DNA from: Syngnathus acus
Lineage: Eukaryota; Chordata; Actinopteri; Syngnathiformes; Syngnathidae
NCBI RefSeq assembly: GCF_901709675.1
Contig: NC_051097.1
Location: 6,240,039-6,304,038, forward strand
Length of the DNA stretch: 64,000 nt
Direction of reading: 5' to 3'
In this document: piece after piece, positions 11,868 through 24,527 of the stretch
Position numbering within the stretch: position 1 is the first letter of the stretch
How the letters are laid out: each line of letters begins with the position of its first letter
Program-made: the position numbers and the translations under genes
The notes under the pieces: generated by a model
What the model was told of the DNA's origin: nothing
Database searches by the model: none
Seen by the model: the letters and a program-made list of their open reading frames with translations, nothing else

Positions 11868-14606
11868 ATGGCAAAAACCGAGATGGACGATGGAGAGCTT
11901 GACTTTCAGGGTAGCGCCGAGCAGCTGACAAGCAACGGGAGCACTCGGTCGTTTGGCTCGGATGCGGTTACACTGGACTCGGATGGCACTGACACGTCTG
12001 GGGAGAAAGAGGTGGACAAGTACGGCTTCACTGGTGGAGCCCAACAGTACCCGGGACTCCAGTAAGTCTGCCGATGCCATCGTAGAAGTATGCATGTAAT
12101 TAATGGTCAAATTAACTTAGTCCGGTTATAGTGCATTTCAGGTTAAACCAGAAATGCATGCTGAATATTCAAACATTTTTGTGAGTTGTTTGTTGGACAA
12201 ATAGTCGTTATTCTGTTTTATGAACGGCAACAGGTGTATGCATGCAGATTATTAGGTACACTTAATCCAATGAGATTTTTATGTAAAAGCTGCTTTCGCA
12301 GAGACAGTAATGCAATTTACAATAACTAGATGGCAAAGTGAGATTTTGTAGTGAAGTTAAATATTGTTAGTGAAAGGGAACTAGGGCAAGTTCTCCTACA
12401 GCATCCTGTTTTCAGGAAATTGACTGCTGATGATGACCATTGCTCTGCTGGATTCATTTCCTGTATGAAAGAATAAGGAAGAGATCAGGCATTTCTAACA
12501 TCACAGCCTTCCCCATTTATATGTGACAGAATAATGTTACAAGTAATGAGAGTTTTTATTTTAATTATTTTGGTGTGATTGTTCTCTTCATAGTGCAGAA
12601 GAAATCCCCACAGAGGTGCTGAGACAGCGGGAGGCCAAATGGCTGGAGATGCTCAATAGCTGGGACAAGTGGATGGCTAAAAAGCACAAGAAGGTATCTG
12701 CTTGGCCCAGAAAAAACAAAACAACAATCAAGAGTTTAATATGTTCTGGAATTATTTTACCTTGACTTTACGGGTATAAAAAAAAAAAAAACATGTAGAG
12801 TATTGATATCAGGGATGGGTCAAACTAAAATGTCCACACAAAAAATGCACTTTTAGATTTTCATTATTTAACACAGTAAAAATGACTCATCAAATTCAAC
12901 AGGTAAAAGAACGCTGTCAGAAGGGCATCCCACCATCGTTGCGTGGTCGCGCATGGCTCTACCTCACGGGAGGCAAAGTGAAGGAGGAACAAAACCGGGG
13001 CAAGTTCCAGGTCAGCTGAACATTTCTCGTTTTGTGCGAATAAAATATGTCGCCTTATGCACATTTGTAAAACATGTTACAAAATGATGCCTTTAGGAAC
13101 TGGACAACCAACCCGGAGATCCCAAATGGGTGGACATCATCGAGAGAGACCTCCACCGGCAGTTTCCCTTCCATGAGATGTTTTCAGCTAGAGGCGGACA
13201 TGGGTAAGCAAAAATGAAAAGCATCCACTAATATGGGAATCCGCCCGTGCCAAAACATGTGTAATATCATTTACAGTATTGTTATAAATTGTCAATATTA
13301 TACTTCCTATGCAGGCAGCAAGACTTATTCCGCGTGCTCAAGGCGTACACGCTGCACCGTCCCGAGGAGGGCTACTGTCAAGCTCAGGCTCCCATCGCCG
13401 CTGTGCTCCTCATGCACATGCCTGCCGAGGTCAAAACTTCTTTCATTTAAAGCGGTTGTATGGTCCAGCATTTTAGAAAGTGTTATTTTTGTGTCCTAGG
13501 ATGCCTTCTGGGTCCTTGTGCAGATTTGTGAGAAGTACCTTCCTGGATACTACAGTACAGGGCTGGTAAGAATGCACACTCAGCAGTATTTTAACAACAG
13601 TTTAACTAGCATGATGTGGTCTCCTGCAGGAGGCCATCCAGCTGGACGGAGAGATCCTATACGCTCTGCTGCGTCGAGTGTCTTCCGTGGCGCACCGTCA
13701 CCTCAAACAGCACAAGTTGGAGCCCATCTTGTACATGACCGAGTGGTTCATGTGCGCTTTCTCTCGTACGCTGCCCTGGGCTTCCGTGCTTCGCGTGTGG
13801 GACATGTTCCTCTGCGAAGGTGAGATATGAGTCTTTTTCCACAGCCATGTGTTTGTGTATATTAAGTCGTCTCTCTGGTTCTCAGGAGTGAAGGTTATTT
13901 TCCGGGTGGGCCTGGTCCTCCTCCGATGCATGCTGGGGTCTCAAGAGAAGGTGAAAGCCTGCCCGGGTCTCTATGAAACTATGGAGCTCCTCAGGGCTAT
14001 TCCGCCACAATACATGCAGGAGAGATTCCTGGTGCAAGAGGTAAAAAAGATTCATATAAGAAAATGAAGATATCCCAAGAATGACATAAACTTGACATGC
14101 AATTTAATTTTCCTTGCCCAAATCTGCCCTTTTGAGGGAACTAGTAAAATTCCACACGTAATTAATCACAATTTCCTGATCATGGTCATTTTATTCTTTT
14201 GTCCCCAAACACGATAATTCAGACTATTGACCTGTCCGTGTCGGAGAAAGACATCGAGAAAGAGCACCTGGCGCAGCTACGGCGCTGGCAAGAGACCCAC
14301 GGCGACCTCAGCTACAGATCCCCTCCCAGGATGCACGGCGCCAAGGCCGTCATGTCCGCCGAGCCGCCGGCCCGGCAGGATCTGAGGCAGCGGCCCACCA
14401 TCATTGTGGAATCCCCCTCGGAGGTGGACGGCGCCAGGGACACTCGTAAGGCCAAAAAGGAGAAGCGGAAGAAGAGCGTTCTGCCGCCGGCTGAGACGAA
14501 AAACACATCGCCCACTCTCACTGTCCCGTCGCCGCTCCTGCAACCGTTGAGCTCGCACGCGTCCAAAGAGAGCGTGAGCAGCGCCGAGCACGACACCTAT
14601 CTGTAG
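11868..14606 (+). CDS. tbc1d10a: TBC1D10A (EPI64) Rab GTPase-activating protein
   Basis: Nine coding exons give 472 aa: 11868-12061, 12594-12693, 12903-13010, 13097-13203, 13315-13429, 13500-13565, 13630-13819, 13886-14040, 14223-14606. The protein is a TBC-domain GAP for small GTPases (Rab27A, Rab35 and others are known targets of the family), bound to microvillar EBP50/ezrin scaffolds. Visible features: an acidic/Ser N-terminus; the conserved [17 protein letters not shown] lead-in; the TBC domain from about residue 105 to 315 with [15 protein letters not shown], the catalytic [12 protein letters not shown] arginine finger and the YCQAQAP glutamine finger; and a basic low-complexity tail ending in DTYL. 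The terminal DTYL is the known PDZ ligand of EPI64 and separates TBC1D10A from the B and C paralogues. The tail is shorter than in human. Confidence 0.95.
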
Positions 14607-15871
14607 CACGGTGAGCATTTTATTGAAATGGCTTTTCTTTTTTTTTTTTAAACACTCGTGATTCTTAAAATGTGTAGAATTTCAAACCACTACCGTATTT
14701 TGAGAATACATTTCGGTCCTTTGGGAAAGTTACCAAAGTCAACCTTAAGCTAGACGTGAAGGATATCCAATCCGAATGCTGAAACGGGTTTCCAGTCTCC
14801 TCTTTTAAACATGTAATCCCCTGAATGAACTACAGGTGGCGATGACGAATAGTTTGCACTTTTTTTTTCTTTTTAGGTTTTAGCAGGCAATAAGAGGATG
14901 GAGAGCACCTCTGAGGTGTGCATGACTTAACATGCTAACTGACTTAAACATCTGTTATTTACTGCAAAGAAACAATCTGTTACATCATAGCAGGAAAAGA
15001 TACTTACTTACTGGCCACAATATTAGGTCCATCTTATAAAATCCACTATGTGAACTTTTTCCAAAAAAAAATAAAAAATACCGACTATATACATAGGTAA
15101 TATTGAAGTTGGGTTTTTTTCATGGAAATTGTTTCATATTGGAAATGAATGTACCTAATGTTGTGTCCAGTAGGTGCCCATGCTTCACTACACAACATTG
15201 CCATCAATTTTTTTTTTTGTGTTCCTACTTTGCCAACCTCAGTTTTAGTCTCTGAACAGCTGTTGTACATTTATGAGAGCAAAACAACTTCACACTACTT
15301 TGACTCCACCTCTTTAAATGAAGGGACGTTGTTGTGTTACGAAGCCAAAGATTTTTAAGTTGGGTGTGTAGTATCTGTCAAACTAGGAGTGTTTATGTCA
15401 TGTTGGGAATGAAATGATTGAATGCTGAATCAGGCATGCTGCCTATAAAGACTTTGAAGGACTATTACTAGAAAAAAGAAAACACTAGCAATGGGAGATT
15501 GTTGTTGCTGGTGGTGTCAACCACCTTACGTCCCATTTTTCTGAGTCCGATATATAAAATGTGTATTTTTATATAATCCTTACGCAATGAATGTACAGCT
15601 GTTTTTATTTACAATGAGGTCAAATTGTTTCTTTTGCACTTACAGGGGGAAGGCAGCAATTAAAAGTAAAACATTAATTTATACGATGATTGCTATGGTG
15701 TAGGGTAAACTTGTTTAAAAACTGTCATGTATTTTGATCTGAAATCGATTTTATAAAAGAGAGAGACTGTGGTGGGTATTAGAACAGTTCTAATGTGTTT
15801 TCTTTGTGTTCACAAAAAAATTGTTGACTATTTTCGAATGAATTATTCTGAACTTTCAGGCTCAAAATAAA
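14607..15871 (+). other. tbc1d10a: tbc1d10a 3' UTR
   Basis: Non-coding sequence to AATAAA at 15866-15871. It includes a dispersed CACAATATTAGGT-type repeat fragment near 15018. Confidence 0.45.
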
Positions 15872-17820
15872 AAGCATTGTATTATCTATAGATGGCGCCA
15901 CTGAGCTGCTACTTCAAACACTTGGAGATTACAAGACAACTCACTAATGAATAGTTAAGACACAAATTTGTGTAATCCAATAATAGAGCTGCAGCTTTAT
16001 AAAACGGTGTCTAATCCATTCCGTGCGAAGTTTTTCTTGCCTGATTTGATTATGGCCTCCATCCCTACACAATGCCGCCATTTTATCCTTAATTAAGACA
16101 ATGAGACAAAATGGCACTCGCACAAGGAGCCCTGGATAAAATTCAATGATACAGTACACCCTGTGTTGGTTAACATTCACCCGCTGCCCTCGCGGCAACG
16201 TACTTCCTCGGACACCTGTTGCTCCGGCTCTTTCAGTCCGTTCAAGAATTAGCATCTCAAATGGGGGAGGATTCCCACAGTGCCGTTCATTGCGCCACAC
16301 TTTGCACTATTTAGCTTCACTTTTTTTGCATGTCTGAATGATGAGGATCAGCTGCCTCAAGGCCCGCGTCTTCAAATCAAATCGATCACGTACATATGTG
16401 TGGAGTGAAAATTTTTGACACTTGCAGCAATTAATACAGTTGATGGTGTAAAAATGATTTTCTGGCCCAGCCATTCAAGAAGCTCCCAAAATTCCCAATG
16501 GCCGCCATGCCCATGGTGAGTTCACAGCTCATTTTACTATCATTATTAATTTAGCTACATAACAGCCCCAATAAAAAAAAAAAACGTCCGCGTTAAGTGA
16601 GTATGTTGTTTTGTGTTGTTTGGGTGCAGATGGCTGATAACGTCGTGGAGGAGGCGGCCATATGTGTGAAGCGTCTTGAAGATTAAAGTCTAGGCTCGGT
16701 GAGCTGCAAAGCTCATCTCAAGCTTTTTGGTAACAAAGTTGCACCTTTTATCCCCTCGTGGCCTTTCTGTGCCCTCTACCCAAAAGGGGATTAGAGGCCT
16801 GGAGGTTCGGGACAAAAAAAAAACAGGAGGCAATCCCATTTTTCGTGTTAATAATAAGTAATTGTATGTAATTCAAATTCTTTTGGACAAGTTGGGTAGA
16901 TAATTTATATCCTGTTGAGCATGTGTGTCTTAAGACCATGTTTGGTCAGAAAACACAAATTGAAGGTTGAGTTGCACGTGCAGGGCAGGAAGCGGAGCGG
17001 TAGCGCAGGTCATCGGTGCCACAGATGCTCTTTCAATGCACGATGACCAGGAAGCGCGTGTGTCCTTTAATGGTTTTCCTCAGGATAACAGTAGCTGGCC
17101 AAGCGGATCGTCAACGTCAGCTTTTTTTTTTTTTCTTTTATTAAGATTCGTGATAGGATACGAGACGTCATTGCTAGGTTCTCCCTCTTTTTGTATAAAT
17201 GAGGTTTTTTTTTTCTGCTTGGCACAGTCTCCATAGTTATTGTTCTTGTTGAAGCTCCTTGAAGTGGTCATTGGCATTGGAAAAGCATGTGTGCAGTGCA
17301 AGGTTCATGGTCGGGAATTAAAGTCAGAAAAATGTGATTAAATAAAAATGTGTCTTTTAACTTTTTTTCATCACAATTCACGTTATTGCTTTTTTTTTTC
17401 TAAATTGTCCAGTTCTATTAGATTTTTGGTAAATACAGCCGTTGCGCTTAAATAATACAAGATCTCGTTAGTTGGAAACTTTTTTTTTCCTAATTTGGGG
17501 AGGAAAGAAAAGGAAACAGCCGTAATCTGTTCCTTTGTCGAACTTTTGCCATCATAAAACTTTTATTTACGAGACAGGAAATATCAGCAGAAATGGAAAC
17601 ATACTCATAGAGTTAAAGGTGCAAAGTGCATATTCATTTCCACCTTTATTACAAATATATTTAAAAAAAGGTTTGCAAGTGTAAAAAGAAGTTAACTATA
17701 AAACACAGAAAACACTCTGCCTTGAGTGTGATCACATATTTACAGATTGACCCAGTTTATGTTTCTTTTCTTCTAGACAGAAAAAAAGAGAGATTTGTTA
17801 ATCACCATTAATATACCTGT
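15872..17820. other. Gene-poor intergenic sequence, left part
   Basis: No coding exon, RNA gene or complete mobile element was recognised. The stretch is AT-rich with many T and A homopolymers (for example 17121-17134). A CpG-containing patch lies around 16180-16280. Confidence 0.4.
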
Positions 17821-17876
17821 CATCTTTTTCCCTCCCTTTCTGAGTGAAGGTGTTTTATTGTGGCACATGCAACATT

Positions 17877-18031
17877 TTATTTATGGCTTTTTGTTGAGTG
17901 TGTGTTTATCTCTTCAACGGGGATGTTTGTGAGCTTGCACTTAATCTCGTACTGATCTGAAGCCACATCCTGCAATTGTTGGGTCACATCCCCACTGTCC
18001 CCTCTCTTCCCGTCCATCCGAAGCCCCTCCA
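17877..18031 (-). other. Possible unassigned 3'-terminal coding exon
   Basis: On the minus strand an acceptor-like TTTCCTCATCAG is followed by about 50 codons beginning at an ATG (MEGLRMDGKRGDSGD...) and ending at a TAA at 17877. AATAAA signals on the minus strand overlap and follow the stop (17877-17882 and 17853-17858). The composition (charged, with VASDQYEIKCKLTNIPVEE) looks protein-like, and the frame is closed by a stop upstream of the acceptor. I could not recognise the protein or find upstream exons, so this is a low-confidence suggestion. Confidence 0.18.
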
Positions 18032-18089
18032 TTGCTGATGAGGAAATGGTGGTGGTGGTGGTGTTGGGGGGATTGGAGAGGATACACAA

Positions 18090-21000
18090 AGAGTATTAAG
18101 AAGACTGGGGAGAAAGAAAAAAAAAAAAGCGAGAGTCCTGTGCTAGCCCTGATAGTGGGTCAGCCAGCCCGCTTTGTGACTTGATAACAATAACGTCAAC
18201 ATGGGGCAACAAAGATAAAAAATTTAGGGTTGATGCATTTATCTTTAACCATTTATCTGGAAACTGTATCGAGAAAAAAAAAATCCACAAACATAATATA
18301 ATGCGTAACCTAATTGGAGCACGTGAAAAATATTTTTGTAAAAAAAAAAAAGGTTGTCTTTACTTCTGCTTTAAAAAAAAAAAATCTTTTAAAGCTACAC
18401 ATATACATACATCAGATCATGGAATAAGTTTTATATGTTTTATTTTTGTGTGTTTCAAGTAAGGGATGTTCATCTCATTACAGGCTGACTTCATGGCCTT
18501 ATAATTGAAACTAATGACAAAAGCACATGGGAGTCAGGACCTCTGGGTTTGAGGTTACAATAGCTTATTGTGTTTCAGGCGCTGTTACACACTCTGTGTA
18601 TGTGTGTGTTTGTGTTGGATGCAGGCGTGTATTTAGAGAGCACGTGCGTTCTCATGCGTGAGCCTTGAAACTGAACACGTTCGAGTTTCTGAAGTTCTGA
18701 AGGTCCATAAAACGGTTCATGTTATATACGGAATGGCACATTCGAAAGCTTCCTAAATCTCGGTGAGCACTTTAAAATAATTCACAGGCTGTTTGGACTT
18801 CTTCTTTGTCACACTTTCCCACGTGAATAATGTCATGGCCTGGAAAAGGTATTTTTGTTCCGGCCAGTAAGCTGTTGCCATGCATGTTTCTTTTCTGCAG
18901 GTTGTACGTGATTCTCCTTCTTTTTGTTTGGGACAGGAAGTGACAACAACACTGACCCCAAACGTCGCCTGTGTAAACAAGCTCAATTGATACAAGTTGC
19001 TTCTGATCCAAACTTTTGTCACGTAAGTTCACATGAAGCCTATTTATAATTTTTGCCTAAATGCTATTGGGGGATTTCCATCTCCTCATACTTATATCAG
19101 ATAAACATTTCATCTGGGCTACTTCTGCTTTAGGAGACAACAAGAGGGAAAGCAGGAAGGTTGCTATCAACACAGTCTCCCGGCCAACCTCCAAACAGAA
19201 GCTCGACCTCCATGTGTCACTTCACCCCCCCCCCCCCCCCCCCCAAGTAAGGTGAGCAGCTCATCAGGAAAGGCTGCCATAGCTCAGCTCTGAATGTCTT
19301 CTCAGGGTTACGTGGTTCATCAGGTCAGACAAACACCTTGTGCACATGTGCTTGACGACCTCAAGGAAATCCACAGTGATGGCATTGTTCCATTGTAGAC
19401 AATAGTAGGTGAATCGGAGTTCGTCTCAAGTCATCAAAATTAAACACTTGATGGGTTCATTTTAATACTTGAGTTAAAGTCAACTCAACTGGTAACACTC
19501 CAGTCAAGCGTTTGTCTTTGAAACAATGGCCAAATTTATTGGACCGAACAAAAGGTGTTAACATCTTGAGGCATTTGCGTCTAACAAGCTTGTGTCAACT
19601 GCTTGATTTTGTTAACGAGTGTGGGGAGCAGCCAAAATGTCTGACAGCGCTAAATTACTAGTGCTTGAAGTGTCCGTTTTGGCAGCATTAATGTTAGATG
19701 TCAGATGAAAGCAAGACTTTTATCACTTTAGCAGGGTTTGCTTTCGCATATTTGCTAATGAGACTCTGCTAGCATGCTAACAGTTCATATGCTGAGAGAT
19801 GAATACGCCAATCGCTTTGGGCTTTACATTGTTTCTGTATTTAGGTGCAACAAGTGCAAAGGCAGATACAAAAACAGTACCAGCAGTTGGAATGCTAACA
19901 TTTAGCTAGATAGCAATCTGATCAGAAAATGTCCTAAGCCTAATTAATTAAGCCAAGCCTAATTAATCAACTCACTGACCATTTGTCCCATTGTGCATGA
20001 CTGTCACGACATTTTAAAGCGGCACCAAAGTTGCTGCTACATGCTAAGGATTAGCGACAGGTATATATATTCGTCTGATGATATCACAAAATGACTGTTA
20101 CAAAAAAAGCCTTGAGGAACCAGCTGTCTCTGGTCCCTATACTATTTAGCCCCCCTCCTAAGTCTGCATGCGGTCGGTCTGTGACAGCTTAACACACACA
20201 TCAAACAACTGCCGCACCACCAACACACACCTCCACACTCTTTGGGTGTCACTGGTATCACCAAAAAGTGATCATCAAACATACGAGTTCTCGATTAAAC
20301 ATCAAAGGTATTCGCTTGGTGGCAGACAGACTCAGTCAGTTTTTTTTTTTGTTTTTTTTGCATGTCTGTTATTGCCCATTGATGATGGACACGATTGAAA
20401 AATGTCAAGAAATCCTCCTCAGTGTGATGTGATTGGCAGATTGGCAACATGGTGTGTGGTTTACAGCAAAAGGCCACACATAGAGGCAACAATAACGAAA
20501 ATCTATAAGTGGGCACAAGTGGACGGTTAGGTCAAAATAACATCAAGTCGCGGGGGGGTATAGTAGAAACAATAATGAGGTTTTAAACCATTTCAAAGGG
20601 GAAACTATATTTGTAATTTAGTTTACGTGCTTGATCACAAATCGTATTAAACTCGTAGGTCTAATTACCACATCTGTAATTGTAGTGACAAAGAACAAAA
20701 CAATGCCTACCTCCACAGCGACCTAAATAATGATCTTCTTTTCCTCCCTGCCAACACTTGGCTAAAAACAGCATGCGGTGCCACCAAAGGGCAGATGGGA
20801 AGTTCACTTTGATTTATTTGTAGCTTTTTTCCTGCCAGGATGCACACAAGCAGGATAAGACATAAGTTGGGTGGAGTTTGATATACACAATTGAATTTAA
20901 TACCTCAAGTGTGCGTCACAATTAAAAAAAAAAAAAAAACTTTTTGGGGTTTTTTTTGTCCCGGGAGAGTGGTAAAAGCAATGGAGATGTGAGAGCAAAG

Positions 21001-22490
21001 GCTTCATAATGAGAGGAAGGTGGGCGCGTTGGGGAAGGACGAGCGGCCGTGCAGAGGAAGAAGGGATCAGTGCATAGGGTTGGACATTGTTGAGTGATAC
21101 AGTAGTTATGTCTAAAAGTCACTGGGTCGGCGCCACTGCTGCCAACCCCCTACGCTGACTTGTGGACTGAGAGGGCCCATATGGGACAGCCCAACAGACA
21201 TTGACAGAGGAGAGGAAGAATGGTGCTTACACACAACTCCAACTTCAAATTACACTGAAAAAAAAATCATTGCAGTTAGGGTTAAAAGAAAAAAAAAACC
21301 AGACTTTTAATTTTAAGATGACAAAATTGTCACGGTTCAAGATTTATTCTTGAGTTTTTCATTGCTTTAAATTGTTTATAATGTGTAAAATAAATAAAGG
21401 AAAATATGAAAATATTATTATATATTTGGACTTTTGCACCTACTAAATCCAATTGTTATTTGGTACATCTTTGGGGGGAAGAAATCCAACAAATTGAATG
21501 ACATTTGTCATTTTGCTGCAGATATGAAACTTTTTTAGTGTTATCATTGAGTCTGCTATCAGTTTACATAATGATCATTAATGTCGTTGTAATCAATTCC
21601 AGGCTCGATGACATCCACCGTGTTGGTTTGAGGTGGTGCATGTCGGAACACGTCGTGAGGTGGCAGATGAAGAAGCTGCAGTATTTGGCCTTGAGCTCAG
21701 GTACCGTAACGACTCTTGGATTGATATTGAAATGATGATGGAACATGTCATGCCTGGGCTTGTCTTGTGGCTGACTGTCTAAACATGTCTACATGTCTTT
21801 TTTCGCGGCCTCTGGCAAAAAGACACAAAAGCTTTTCAAACATCAGCTTTCATTCGACTGATTAAATAAACCTTTTGTTGATCTCAATTTGTGCAAGAGA
21901 AGATGAAGACTCGTCTTTTGTGCTGACACAATCCTAATAATTATTTTAAAAAACTGTTATAATCATCTTTTTTTAATTTATACTGATAAAATCAAAAGTC
22001 ATAATAATCTAAAATCTAATATGTGAACATTATAATATAATCTTAATCAAGTTCTATCGATTGATTTTGCAATTACTGGATATAGAAGCTCATTTCTAAT
22101 TTCCATATTTTTATTCAAATTATTAATTCAGATTTTAATTTCTGTTTGGGTTGATAATAGGTCAGATAATGTGCAAATGGGTTGATTCTTGTTTTCGAAA
22201 GTTTGGTGCGTTTGATTATTGATTGATTTGATCATTTGTCAATTAATGGATCGATTATATATTTGCAAATGTATGTATGGATACAATGTACTACTGTCTA
22301 TAAAATAATTTTACTATATCAAGAAATAATGAAAACTGGAAAATGCAATTCATACAATTTTTTCTGTATATCTATTTATATTGAAAAGAGTAATAGATGT
22401 AGTAATGTAATTTGCTTAGCCATGTTTCAGTGACTTACAAATGAGTGGGCTTGCTTCCACTGAGAGTGGGAGGTTGTGTTGTGGTGGATA
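18090..22490. other. Gene-poor intergenic sequence upstream of the apelin receptor
   Basis: No recognisable exon. It contains A- and T-runs (for example near 18339, 18372 and 20922), a C20 run at 19225-19244, and GCTAGCATGCTAAC-type short repeats near 19770. Distal regulatory elements of the apelin receptor gene could lie here, but nothing in the sequence identifies them. Confidence 0.4.
19225..19244. repeat. Poly-C run (C20)
   Basis: Twenty consecutive C residues on the plus strand. Length is likely variable or hard to sequence. Confidence 0.9.
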
Positions 22491-22558
22491 AGTGAGGGAG
22501 GGGGGAGGGCGTATCCTGGGAGGGTTCACAACTCAGAGGGGGGCGAGCGGGCGCGTCG

Positions 22559-22566
22559 TATATAAG
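22559..22566 (+). promoter_or_regulatory. TATA box of the apelin receptor gene
   Basis: TATATAAG lies in a GC-rich setting 58 bases before the ATG at 22624, placing transcription start near 22590. This decides the start codon: the open frame extending left to 22492 lies upstream of the promoter core and is not coding. Confidence 0.7.
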
Positions 22567-22623
22567 AGCGGGCCGATCACACGGGGCAGCAAGTCACTCC
22601 ACCGCCACCCGAAGGCAAAAGCC

Positions 22624-23691
22624 ATGGCGCACACAGGCAACCCGTACGAGTATGACTACGATGACGAGTTTGACAACGACACCATGTGTGACTACTCGGA
22701 ATGGGCGCCGTCCTACTCGGTCATCCCGGTGCTCTACATGCTCATCTTCATCCTGGGCCTGTCGGGCAACGGCGTGGTCATCTTCACCGTATGGCAGGCG
22801 CAGGGGAAGCGGCGCGCCGCCGACGTCTACATCGGCAACTTGGCCCTGGCTGACCTGACCTTCGTGGTGACTCTCCCCCTGTGGGCGGTGTACACGGCCA
22901 TGCGCTACCACTGGCCCTTCGGGGTGGCCCTTTGCAAAATCAGCAGCTACGTGGTGCTCCTCAACATGTACGCCAGCGTCTTCCTGCTCACCTGCATGAG
23001 TTTCGACCGCTACCTAGCCATCGTGCATTCGCTGTCCAGCACCCAGTTGCGCACTCGCGGCTACATGCGAGCCTCCCTCGCCGCCATCTGGACGCTGTCC
23101 AGCCTCCTGGCCGCACCCACCCTGCTCTTCCGTACCACCCGGCACGACCTGGGCAGCAACCGCACGTCCTGCGCCATGGACTTCAGCCTGGTGAGCGACA
23201 AGACTCAGGAGGCCAAATGGATCGCCGGCTTGAGCATTTCCTCAACCGCCTTGGGGTTCCTGCTGCCCTTCCTGGCCATGATGGTGTGCTACGGGTTCAT
23301 CGGCTGCACCATCACGCGCCACTTCAACACCTTGCGCAAGGAGGACCAGCGCAAGCGGCGGCTCCTCAAAATCATCACCACGCTGGTGGTGGTCTTCGCC
23401 GCTTGTTGGATCCCCTTCCACGTGGTGAAAAGCGCCGACGCTCTCTCCTATCTGGATCTGTTCCCGGCTACTTGCGCTTTCCTGCGCTTCCTGCTCTTGG
23501 CCCACCCGTACGCCACTTGCCTGGCGTACGTCAACAGCTGCCTCAACCCCTTCCTGTACGCTTTCTTCGACCTACGTTTCAGGTCCCAGTGCCTCTGCCT
23601 GCTCCACCTCAAGAAGTCCCTGCACGCCAGTCCGGCCGGTTCCTTGTCCTCCCAGAAGACTGAGGCCCAGTCTCTGGCTACCAAGGTCTAG
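22624..23691 (+). CDS. aplnrb: Apelin receptor (class A GPCR)
   Basis: An intronless 355-residue G-protein-coupled receptor for apelin and Elabela/Toddler, which directs mesendoderm migration and heart/vascular development. The ATG at 22624 sits in a strong GCCATGG context. The N-terminus is acidic and tyrosine-rich (YEYDYDDEFDNDT) with an N-glycosylation site. Seven hydrophobic segments follow, with LALADL in TM2, the WPFG..C loop cysteine, DRYLAIV at the end of TM3, CWIPFH in TM6, NSCLNPFLYAF in TM7, and a cytoplasmic tail ending QSLATKV. The tail (HASP..SLSSQKTEAQSLATKV) and the SSTQLRTRG loop resemble my recollection of fish aplnrb more than aplnra, so the receptor assignment is firm but the a/b paralogue is tentative. 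Confidence 0.92.
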   Translation: MAHTGNPYEYDYDDEFDNDTMCDYSEWAPSYSVIPVLYMLIFILGLSGNGVVIFTVWQAQGKRRAADVYIGNLALADLTFVVTLPLWAVYTAMRYHWPFGVALCKISSYVVLLNMYASVFLLTCMSFDRYLAIVHSLSSTQLRTRGYMRASLAAIWTLSSLLAAPTLLFRTTRHDLGSNRTSCAMDFSLVSDKTQEAKWIAGLSISSTALGFLLPFLAMMVCYGFIGCTITRHFNTLRKEDQRKRRLLKIITTLVVVFAACWIPFHVVKSADALSYLDLFPATCAFLRFLLLAHPYATCLAYVNSCLNPFLYAFFDLRFRSQCLCLLHLKKSLHASPAGSLSSQKTEAQSLATKV

Positions 23692-24162
23692 CGCGCCTGG
23701 AGGACTCCGCCATTGCTCGGTGCTTACTTACAAGACTCTCGGCTCTGAACTACTGACTTTTGACGAACTTTGAAGGGACCAAACGTGAAGTAGACCGTGT
23801 GGAATGTATCCCCAAAAAGGCCCGGGTTCTCTTTTTCTTTTTTGGGTGGTCTTGGACTCAAGTTTTACAACCCAAGAATGAAATGTCATACTTTTTGTTA
23901 TTCTATCAAACGTGGCAAAAGGACTGACACAGATACTTGTGTTAAAAAAGGACAAAAAGTAGTATGATTGAACTTCAGTACAGACTCTGAAATGTACAAA
24001 AATGAATGTTGTGTCATTTTTAACTGTACTATTTGATAACTATTGAAAAAATACAAACTAGTTCCCCTTTTTTATAATCACGTCGCATAGTGTTAGCGAG
24101 CTAGCATTTTATGCTATCAAAACAAAGTGCTGCCGTTGTGAACAGACTAACAAAACAATAAA
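23692..24162 (+). other. Apelin receptor 3' UTR
   Basis: Non-coding, running to AATAAA at 24157-24162. The true cleavage site is not certain because the surroundings are AT-rich. Confidence 0.4.
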
Positions 24163-24484
24163 TTAGCTTATTATAACAGGAAAAAATGCATATTAATTGT
24201 AGTTTTTTCAGATTTAACACATTACATTCACCTCTTATCATTCTTTCATGGCAACAAACAATTCTCTTAAATAATTCCTTTGTCATTCATGCTCCTTGTT
24301 TCACCAATCTTGCTGCTTCTACCTTTTTTTCCAATCAATCAGTCAGTAAAATGTGTCTCTAACCTGGTCTTTGTACTAAGTTACCTCCCACCATTACATT
24401 TTTTATTTGTAAGCTCTTGAGGTGTGACAACCCAGCAAGACGTCAGTGTCTGTGGCATTTCCAGCCTGCGGTGTGTTACTACAG

Positions 24485-24527
<43 letters not shown>

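Noticed and set aside
22492-22623. In-frame N-terminal extension of the apelin receptor ORF.
   Set aside because: A TATA box lies inside it at 22559, the extension starts at GTG, and the ATG at 22624 has a strong context and the family-type N-terminus.
22881-23663. 260-codon ORF in another frame of the apelin receptor.
   Set aside because: It is a GC-rich shadow of the receptor frame, made of His/Arg/Pro/Ala low complexity.
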